Shown here one piece after another: positions 55,940 through 64,000 of a DNA stretch of 64,000 bases. How positions within the stretch are numbered: the first letter of the stretch is position 1; every line of letters starts with the position of its first letter. The notes under the pieces were generated by a model. That model did not search any database. It was given only the letters and a program-made list of their open reading frames with translations, and was not told the DNA's origin. The position numbers were made by a program, and so were the translations under genes. The stretch is from Daedaleopsis sinensis (Eukaryota; Basidiomycota; Agaricomycetes; Polyporales; Polyporaceae). The DNA lies in the NCBI GenBank assembly GCA_033807695.1, contig CM066306.1:868001-932000 (forward strand), in the 5' to 3' direction.

Positions 55940-58900
55940 ATGTTGCCCTCCATCCCCACGGCGGCGCTCACGCCGCTGTTCATCCTCCGCGTGCTCTCTC
56001 CGAGCATCGTCCTCCTCTCGACCCTGTCGCTCGTCTTCACGCGTCCTGCTCCCCCTGCGGCCCAGTCGCCCTCACCTATCACCTCCGTCGTCGTCGCTAC
56101 TCGTACGCATCGTCGCGCTCTCATTTATGCGCTCCTTTCTCTCGTCGGCCTCACATACCTCCTTGGCGGTCTCACGTTCGTCGTCTGGGCCGTGTTCAAC
56201 AAGGAGTGGCCCGCGTTCACCGGTCTCGAGGTTACGGCGGTCGCGGGCCTTGCGGGATTCACAGGTCTCGCGGCCCTCGGCGCGTGGAAGGAAGTCCGCG
56301 GTGTCGATGTCTGGTCCTTGAAAAGGCACAAGGTTACCATCTTCGACGCCTTGGTGCTAGATGTTGCGCAGGTCGTGCTCCTGGTTCTGGCCATTGCTCG
56401 TGAGTGCTCGTTTTTCTGTAATCATTCACCATTCGACGCATGGGCTATACCAGTCGAGGTGGCAGCAGAGTGACGGACAGCGCTATTGTTAATCTGCCCC
56501 TCGACGGACACTTCTCCGATGCCCCGGACATGTCAAAAGTGTCTGGGTGTATGCGCCTCTCCGTCCGCTATTCTGCTCACTTAAGATTTGTCGCTCATAC
56601 CCCATGTTATTTGACCCACAGAACCCATCACAACTGAGTTCATTCTCTATCTCGCATTGCTCTCTTTCCGTGTACTATTACTTGTACCTCTTCTCTTCGC
56701 ACTCGTCTTTCCCCGCATCTCCTACGTTCCCGTGGACACTCCCGACGAAGAGGCTCCCACGGACACCAGCCTGCTTCTACCTGTTCAGGACGTGGGTGCC
56801 CCGTCCGCCGGACTATCGCCTCTCTCCGCCGAAGCAAGCAAGTATGGCACTTTCCGCAGTGGCCGCTCCCTGGGACAGAACTCAGAGAACTCAGCCCTCA
56901 CCACTCGCACCAACACGCCCGCACCGTCTACTGTCCGGGTGCTACCGCCTAAGGCTCAGGTGAGTGAAATGTCGCGCTTCTAGTGGAATCGCGGAGTTGC
57001 TAATGTATGTGGTGACATTGCGCTATCACGGATCCGCAGGAGACAAAGGAAGAGATTGCTCTTGACCCCTCATGGCGCGAGATCTTCGCCCGGATCAAGC
57101 ATATCGCACCGTATCTCTGGCCATCCAACAGTGTCGCGCTGCAGTTCCTTGCCGTGCGTAGAACACGTTTCTGTCTCGTGATCTGACGCTTACCGCGGAG
57201 TTCAGTTCCTATGCCTCCTGGTTATGATTGTGGGGCGTGTCGTCAACTTCCTTGTGCCGCTTGTCTTCGCGCAGGTCGTTCGTATCTTCGAAGAGGGGTC
57301 TGACGTCTCCCCATGGCCCTACCTGGGTGCATACGTTGGTCTCCGCTTCCTTCAGGCCACCGGTGGTCTTGCTGCCCTGCGTGACGTGAGTGCTATAGCC
57401 GCATCGAACCTATTTGACACTCTGACACACATTGTCATAGACCCTATGGATTCCCGTCATGCAATACTCTGATCGGGGTACGTCGAGACAACTTACCGGA
57501 TGTCGTGTGACCTGCTAATCTCTGCTTTTTAGAGATGTCGCAGCTTTCCTTCGATCATCTGCTCCAGTTGTCGTTTGCTTTCCATGCACGCCGCAAAACA
57601 GGAGAGATTCTGCGTATTCTTGATCGTGGTGCCGCAATCAACCACACCTTCGAGGTGCGTTTTCTCCTACCCTCTCCTGCACGTCGATACTGAGCGGTTA
57701 TTATTCAGACGCTCGTCTTCAATGTACTCCCTACATTCGCTGACATTGCTGTCGCGCTTGTCTTCTTCGTGATATATTTCGAATGGACCCTCGCAGTCGT
57801 TATCTTCTTCGTGATGGCTGCCTACGGTGAGTACGGACGACATCAAGTCGCGTATAGGTGCTGACGATGTTGTAGTTGCCGCGAGTGTCATTCTTACTCA
57901 ATGGCGTACCAAGCTTCGGAGGCAGATGAACGACCGCGACGTAGCCATTCGCGGCATTCACACCGACTGCTTGCTCAACTATGAGACTGTGAAGTACTTC
58001 AACGGAGAGCAACACGAGGGCGAGCGCTACCGCAATGCTATCCTCGGGTATCAAAGCATTGAGTACAAGGTTATGGGTAAGTTTTCGTTTGCACTACGCA
58101 TGTGTGTGTGTCTGACAAGCGTACCGTACCCTAGTATCCCTCAACCTTCTCAACCTCATCCAGAACTTCATCATCGTACGTTCGATCTTCTAACTGTTCT
58201 CCTGATCGCAATCTTATCCTTCTGTGCAGACTATGGGCCTTCTCGTTGGTTCGATGATTGTTGCACTGCGGGTTGTGCGAGGACAGTCGAAGCCGCACGA
58301 GTTCGTGTTCTTCATCACCTACCTTGCCCAGCTCTATGGTCCCTTGAACATGCTTGGATATCTCTACCGTACAATCAACCAGTCTCTTGTCGACACTGAG
58401 CGTTTGTTGAAACTGCTTAGCGAGCCCAAGGACATCAACGACAAACCAAACGCACCTGATCTCATCGTTGAGACCGGTGAGATCGAATTCGGTGAGCATC
58501 GCCATCGCAGTAATCGATATAGGTGTGTCACTCACCGTGCTTGCAGATAACGTTAGCTTCTCGTACGATGGGCGGACCACCGCGCTCCACAGCGTCTCCT
58601 TCAAGGTCCCCAAGGGCTCCTCTGTCGCTCTCGTGGGAGAGTCGGGCTCGGGAAAGTCGACGATTCTGCGACTCTTGTACCGCTTCTACGACCTCAAGGA
58701 GGGCGAAGGCCGCATTTTGGTCGATGGCCAGGACATCCGCGACGTCACCCAAGCGAGTCTACGGAAGACCATTGGCGTTGTGCCTCAGGACCCTGTGCTG
58801 TTCAACGCCAGCATCGGCTACAACATTGGGTGCGTCGCTTACCTGTGAGCGGTCGAAAGATAGGGAACTGACGTATGATGTTTGCTGGATGTGCTATAGT

Positions 58901-60324
58901 TATGGAAAGTTCGGCGCTAGCCAAGAAGAGGTCGTTGCTGCTGCGCAAGCGGCACAGATCCATGACCGTATCTTGAGCTTCCCAGATGGCTATGACACCA
59001 AGGTTGGCGAGCGCGGTATTCGGTTGAGCGGGGGTGAGAAGCAGCGTGTCGCTATCGCACGCACCCTCCTCAAGGATCCTCCCATTCTCCTTTTGGACGA
59101 GGCCACCAGGTTCGTTTGATTTATTGGGTTTGTAATTGAACGATGTGCTCATGACCGCCTCTAACGTCAGCGCTCTGGACACATCGACCGAGAAGGACAT
59201 CCAGAAGGCGTTGCAGAACCTCGTCCAGGGCCGTTCGTCGCTTTCCATCGCGCATCGGCTTTCCGTAAGTGCCATTCTCTATCAGAAGCGGCGTGTTATT
59301 GACATTCAGAATGTCCAGACCATCGCCACAGCTGACCTGTACGTGACACGACTGTATCACGAACGTCGGATGCTGAGATATTTTTATCATCAGGATCCTT
59401 GTCCTCAAGGATGGCCGCATCGTCGAGCAAGGAACTCATGCCGAGCTTCTCGCATTGGGCGGTGTCTTCGCCGAGATGTGGGCAGACCAGATCTCGAGCA
59501 ACGACGAGGCATCGGCGCACCGCAAGTCTGCTGTTGTCACTGGATTCGACGTCGACAGTGCCGCAGCCACGGTGACGGCAGACGAATTGACCAGCACGCC
59601 GCAGGTGGTGACCGACGAAGTCGCCCCAGAGTCAGTTCGCGATAACGAGAGCAGCGCACCGCAAGTGGCCGAAGAGAAGGCTGCCGAAGGGGTGGCATTC
59701 CCAGAGACCGACGCCGCCGGAGAAGCCGCTGTGCCTGCAGAGCGGAAAGTTGAGAGCGCCGAACCGGCCACAGGGAATTCCGCCGCTGCGCCAGTGGCTT
59801 TCCCTAGCTCCGAGGAGGTGGCACCGGTCGCATTCCCACCTGCCGACAGCCCCGCCCCACTGGCGTTCCCCACCACAGACAGCCCTGCCCCTATTGCATT
59901 CCCCGGATCCCCCGACAGTGGTTCCGTTCGCGAGGGCTCTATCGCTGAACGCGTTCAAAGCCCTGGGGTGACGTTCCAGGACACACAGACTCCCGAGCGG
60001 ACTGGCACACCTGACCCGGAGGCGGACGGGAAGCGCAGGAGGACCCTGTCCACGCAGGGCATCCAGCGGCTCGCGCGTCGGATCTCAATCACGACACGCC
60101 GACAGGGCTCTACCACATCCATCCCGGGCTTTGCAGGCTCGATCATCCCCGCTTTGAAACGCGAGAGCACGGCACGGTCGAGCACGGATGGAGGCAGCTC
60201 AAAGGACGTGGCCGCGGCCTCGACCGAGAGTCCGAGCCCGAGCGTATCTAGTGAGGTCCCCAAGTCGAAGGGGTCGAAGATCAAGAAGGAGAAGAAGGAC
60301 AAGAGGAAGAGCACGCCTGCCTAG
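55940..60324 (+). CDS. HMT1-type ABC half-transporter (ABCB6/heavy-metal tolerance family)
   Basis: ATG at 55940. The N-terminal domain has four or five helices ([75 protein letters not shown]). That precedes a six-helix core and marks HMT1/ABCB6 rather than ATM1. The linker is Ser/Pro-rich. The core reads [34 protein letters not shown] and [20 protein letters not shown], the last being typical of this subfamily. The nucleotide-binding domain has Walker [10 protein letters not shown] (near 58650), Q-loop [10 protein letters not shown], signature LSGGEKQR (59028-59050), Walker B ILLLDEAT with the D-loop [10 protein letters not shown] across an intron near 59115-59170, and H-loop SIAHRLS. The protein should sit in the vacuolar or lysosome-like membrane and export thiol-metal conjugates or porphyrins by family. 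After [11 protein letters not shown] it carries about 270 extra residues (see findings). TAG at 60322-60324. More than ten small introns. Confidence 0.92.
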
Positions 60325-60814
60325 GGAGGTTCGCTGCCTTTTCACTGCTGCACATGACTATGCGTTATCCTCGTTATCCCACCCCGTCCACATATACACA
60401 CCCTCCTCCCGCCATTGTTTTTCCTGTTGATGCCATTGACGATTCACGATACGACACGACACACGCGGCGATATTGTAGTAATCGACGTCTGAGCCCTCG
60501 CCACATACATCATTCCCTCCTGCATTACCAGCTGTCTCCGTCATCTATCGCACACTTGCACCCCTGTTCCCGGCTGTTTTCGCTAGCAATTGAGATACGT
60601 TTACCGCACGAGTGCCTGAGTGAGTCTTGTTGTTAGCGCGAGGGTGTCTTCTATTGTGGCTTCCCAACTTTGGCTGGCAGCTGCCACAGTGCCCGTGTTC
60701 TGGAAGAGCACGTGAGCGTCGCTGATTGGCTGGAACGGGGCTAGAACGGTGTGAACATGCTCCGCAGAGATGCCGCAACTTTTGGGTTTCGGGGTTTGAA
60801 AGCGGAGCGCGCTG
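60325..60814. other. Intergenic region upstream of the RRM gene
   Basis: 3' UTR of the transporter and upstream promoter of the RRM gene. No coding signal. Confidence 0.45.
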
Positions 60815-60822
60815 TATATAAA
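60815..60822 (+). promoter_or_regulatory. TATA box of the glycine-rich RNA-binding protein gene
   Basis: TATATAAA in gcgctgtatataaaggcg, 171 bases before the ATG at 60986, consistent with a strongly expressed gene with a leader of about 130 bases. Confidence 0.65.
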
Positions 60823-60985
60823 GGCGAACCCCCGTCAGACGATCCCCATCTCGCTCTTGCCCCCCGCCTTCTGCTTGTCTCCGTCCCGGTTCCGTTCGAT
60901 TTCGGTTTCGTCGGTTCGTTCAAGGAAGATCCCCGTCCCCGCTGTAACTGTATAACTACACGACCCGGTCCCAATCATCATCATC

Positions 60986-61975
60986 ATGTCTACAAAAGTT
61001 TACGTTGGGTCAGTTTCGTTGAATCTCACACGCGGCCCCGTCCGGAGCCGCCGCTTGCAGGACTCCTCGACTGATGCTCGTTTTCCGCGTTCTGCCGTAT
61101 CTAGCAACCTGAGCTGGAACACTACCGATGACAACCTGCGCAATGTCAGTCCTGGTTTCCCGCGCGATCCGCCGCGTGTTATTGCCCATGTCCCGTGTCT
61201 GATTCGTTATCATGCGCTCCGCAATTTTAGGCCTTCTCTTCTTACGGGCAAATCCTCGACGTACGCGACTCTGCTCCTTGGGGGGCCTAGTGGCTGTGTA
61301 TTTAGCCATGAGGCCTCCTCGTCGACGCCTCGTTGTGCTCATCGTCGCTCCGCGAATCTTGCTTTTTAGTCGATCGTGATGCGCGATCGTGACACCGGCC
61401 GCTCCCGCGGCTTCGGCTTCGTCACCTTCAGCTCCGGCCCCGAGGCCCAGGCTGCCATCTCCAGCCTCAACGAGCAGGAGCTCGACGGCCGCCGCATCAA
61501 GGTCAACCTCGCCAATGCCCGCGGCAGCGGCGGTGGAGGCGGAGGTGAGAGAATTTCTTCCGGTGTCTAGATCTGATTACTGATCTTGATCTCGGCTTGC
61601 TCAGGCTACGGTGGAGGAGGAGGAAGCTACGGCGGAGGAGGCAGCTCCGGCTACGGTGGAGGCAGCAGTAAGTAGAGGTTGATTTCTCTTATATTTCTCG
61701 GTGGTGACGTGTCATGGCTTTTCCAGGCCAGGGTGGCTACGGTGGTGGCTATGGCGGAGGCCAAGGTTCGTTTAGCCACCCCGCTTTGGGCTCGCTCCCG
61801 TTGGGTTGCGAAGGGTCGTGTACCGGCCATTCTCGCAGTTAGCTGATGTCTTCTCCTAGCAGGTGGCTACGGTCAGCAGGGCTTCCAGGGCGGTGGAGGC
61901 TACGGCGGCGGAGGCTACGGTGGCCAGCAGGGTGGCTACGGCGGTGGCTACGGCGGCCAGCAGGGCGGCTACTAA
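60986..61975 (+). CDS. Glycine-rich RNA-binding protein with one RRM
   Basis: ATG at 60986 after a CATCATCAT leader. Exon 1 is MSTKVYVG, split within the Gly codon by an intron ending at ...tctag. [13 protein letters not shown] completes RNP2 (VYVGNLSW). A further intron leads to [10 protein letters not shown], and the next to [20 protein letters not shown], containing RNP1 (RGFGFVTF). The RRM ends [13 protein letters not shown] near residue 80. The rest is Gly/Tyr/Gln-rich ([45 protein letters not shown]) over four exons, ending with TAA at 61973-61975. The length of about 160 aa matches the family. These proteins bind RNA, act in splicing and stress response, and phase-separate through the Gly tail. 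The exon 1-4 introns are long relative to the exons, which may allow intron-based regulation; that is inference. Confidence 0.92.
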
Positions 61976-64000
61976 GGGCTTGGCGGTCAGTTTTCTCTGC
62001 GCTCGCGATATCGCTGCCCACTGATGAATGTGTGTGCCCTCCAGATTGTCCCCCTCTTGTCATGAGGCGTCCTCCATCATAGACGACGTCCTCCTGTATA
62101 TGTTCCCCTCTGCTCAATGTCTCGTTTCTTGCTCGACCCACTCATCCACAACACTCCTTACCACCTGCTGTCGTTTCTGGTAGCACACGTCGTCTTTGTC
62201 CTGGTCGTCTCGTCCCGATGCGTCTCGGTCCTCATCACAATGCGGCCTGTACTTGTAGGAGTCCCTGCGTCCCCAGTGTACTGCTTGTCCCGTTCCTTCT
62301 CCGTTGTCTCGTGTCCCCACATAGCTCGTTGTGGGTGGGTGTGTCATTACGCTTTGTCGTTGTATCAAATCCGTGATTCGTATGATCTGTGTGTGATGTC
62401 CTTGTGCAGTCCCAGGACTGTTGGACAACGAGTGACTGTGTAATTTGGCACGAGTTTGCCGTTCTTCTATTAGGGATGGGCAGCGCCCGCTCGGCAGCTA
62501 CGCGATGTCCAGGAGTACTTATCTCCTCTTTTTTTTTAGCCAGAGTGGGTGGTGAGACGGGAGCGGGAATGACATGAGATAACTTGAATGGTAAGCCGCA
62601 GCGCGGGGCATGCCAGTGGGGGCTAGGAAGAGAGACATATGTATGTTAAGAGCAGAGCTACTCAGAAGTGGGCGGAGTGTCCTCAAATGTGAACACAGTA
62701 GGGTTGGCTTGTGTACTCTGGTGGTTAAGACTTGGATGGCGCCGGGCCCATCGCATTGCTGGACACTTTGTATCCGCAGTCAGGAGAGCGCCTAGCCCTG
62801 TGGCGCTCTACCACATGACCGTGTCCTGATGCGTAACCGCTCGCTGTCCTCGGGCTTGAAACACCGTCCTCCTGACTCTGGCCTTCCGTCCCTCCGCCGA
62901 TGGTCTTTAACCAATCGCTTGGGTTCCTTGGAGTGCTCTAGATCCTAGTACTGATTGACTGGCTGAAGGCAGAATGGGGCTAACCCTCTTGTCACGATCG
63001 TCCTCGCTAGCCGCTGGTCCTTGATCGAGCCACCCATCGCTAGTGACTTGTCACGGAGGCACTTAGCTGCTGTGCTCGGTCCTTCGAAGTCGCTTGCCTT
63101 CCATGTGACGTCCATTGTCCCCCGTCAAAGGTGACCTTCTGAAGGGTGCAATGATGTGCCCCCTAGCGGTGCCAGCTCTGATTTTCACGCCATTGCCAAT
63201 ACCGACAATGTCTACAACACGCCCACTACAAAGCTCCAGCCTTTGCCATACTACCTCATCCGCACGAGCATACACTCTTCGACATTCGACATGCAGACAT
63301 TGTAGTAGGCCAGCAAGTGCCCGTCCGATGCCTACGACTCACATTTGACAGAGCCTGGATGTCCTCCTTCCACCTCGGCTGTAGAGGACCCTAGCTGCCC
63401 CTCCATTACATGTTCGTGCTATAGCCATTCCCTTCCTCCAATGTCAATGTGCAGAGGTGGTAGTAGACAAGTGCACCTTTCCTTGGAGACTGCTCCTTCC
63501 ACGGCTACATGTGGTAGCTTCTCCGAGTCCCCTTTCCTTCGACATCTCCCACCAGTAGCCCAGAGGCTAGATGCTTTGACCTGGACAACTATGTCAACAT
63601 GCACGGATGAGCACTGGACATCTCTCAGCCCCGAAATCACGCAGGAAGGGCAACTATTCGCGCCCTTCAAAAGGTCCTCTTTGGTGGAAGTTAGATGATG
63701 TTGCTCGGAGCAAGCACCTATGCGACAAGTCACTAGACCCTTCTTGTTCTGCTACCACCACCATCCGGATATTTACCCACGCTCCAGCCTTACAGGGGAG
63801 GCTGTTAGCGTGCGGCATACCTGGCTCTCTGGTGCTATATAGCTAGTTTACATACTCCTAGTCTACATTCTGGCGACCATGACAAAAAACAGACAACCCT
63901 GGAGGGCGACTCCAGCGAACGACACAACACAACAACTGCGGCAGCACTTAGACACCGGTGCCAGCTCAGCACCGACACCGGCTCGTGCGATGGCGGGAAC
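61976..64000. other. 2-kb gene-poor right edge
   Basis: After the RRM gene 3' UTR (to about 62450) no gene is supported. Two diverged inverted segments (about 63120-63165 and 63640-63690) are the only structure found and may be transposon relics. Confidence 0.45.
63120..63690. repeat. Pair of diverged inverted segments
   Basis: aaaggtgaccttctgaaggg near 63129 resembles the reverse complement of the segment near 63670, which reads aaagaggaccttttgaaggg. Translated outward, both give (H/L)(I/F)APF(R/K)RS(P/S)L. Spacing is about 500 bases. Only about 40 bases align clearly. Confidence 0.45.

Noticed and set aside
1..64000. tRNA, rRNA, CRISPR or bacterial-type operon features.
   Set aside because: No tRNA B-box with matching arms, no rRNA sequence and no regularly spaced repeats were seen; the genes are intron-bearing and eukaryotic.

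Overview
The window looks like nuclear DNA of a basidiomycete fungus, most likely a wood-decay agaricomycete such as a polypore. The reasons are genes broken by many short GT-AG introns of about 50-70 bases, GC-rich coding sequence, low-complexity Ser/Thr surface proteins, and the DUF6533/DUF6534 seven-helix membrane families that are expanded in Agaricomycetes. The genus call is inference. No rRNA, tRNA, CRISPR or plasmid feature was seen. Gene ends below are start codon to stop codon and include introns; most splice sites were read by eye.

Layout. 1-7.7 kb: the 3' part of a SCY1-like pseudokinase, a Ser-rich membrane-anchored protein of unknown role, and a queuosine-salvage hydrolase (DUF2419/QNG1). 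7.7-12.3 kb: a decayed block holding an array of TATCTAGATA-like palindromes, a broken TMEM53-type (DUF829) hydrolase and a broken DUF6534 gene. 12.3-24.1 kb: a Ser-rich single-pass membrane protein, an ABCA transporter relic, an amino-acid transporter facing a TauD-type dioxygenase, and two divergent Thr/Ser-rich secreted proteins, one of 809 aa built almost wholly of repeats. 24.1-27.1 kb has no gene I can support. 27-40 kb: an HMG-box transcription factor, a doubtful gene, an NAD kinase with long disordered ends, a small fold-back element, and a PLC-like phosphodiesterase. 41.7-48.5 kb: a DUF6533 gene, an apparently live DUF6534 gene and an apparently live DUF829 hydrolase. 49-62 kb: an uncharacterised nuclear-looking protein divergent from MCM2, an HMT1-type ABC transporter, and a glycine-rich RRM protein. 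The last 2 kb is gene-poor.

The main structural discovery is an inverted segmental duplication. The block at about 8.66-11.79 kb (+) and the block at about 44.25-47.95 kb (-) carry the same two genes (DUF829 hydrolase, then DUF6534 membrane protein) in the same order and relative orientation, with shared introns and similarity running past the coding ends. The copy at 8.66-11.79 kb is dead in both genes by distinct lesions, and the other reads as intact.

A second notable point is the 376-base bidirectional promoter between MCM2 and its uncharacterised neighbour. It carries two ACGCGT (MCB-like) sites, suggesting G1/S co-regulation and hence a possible replication or chromosome role for the neighbour.
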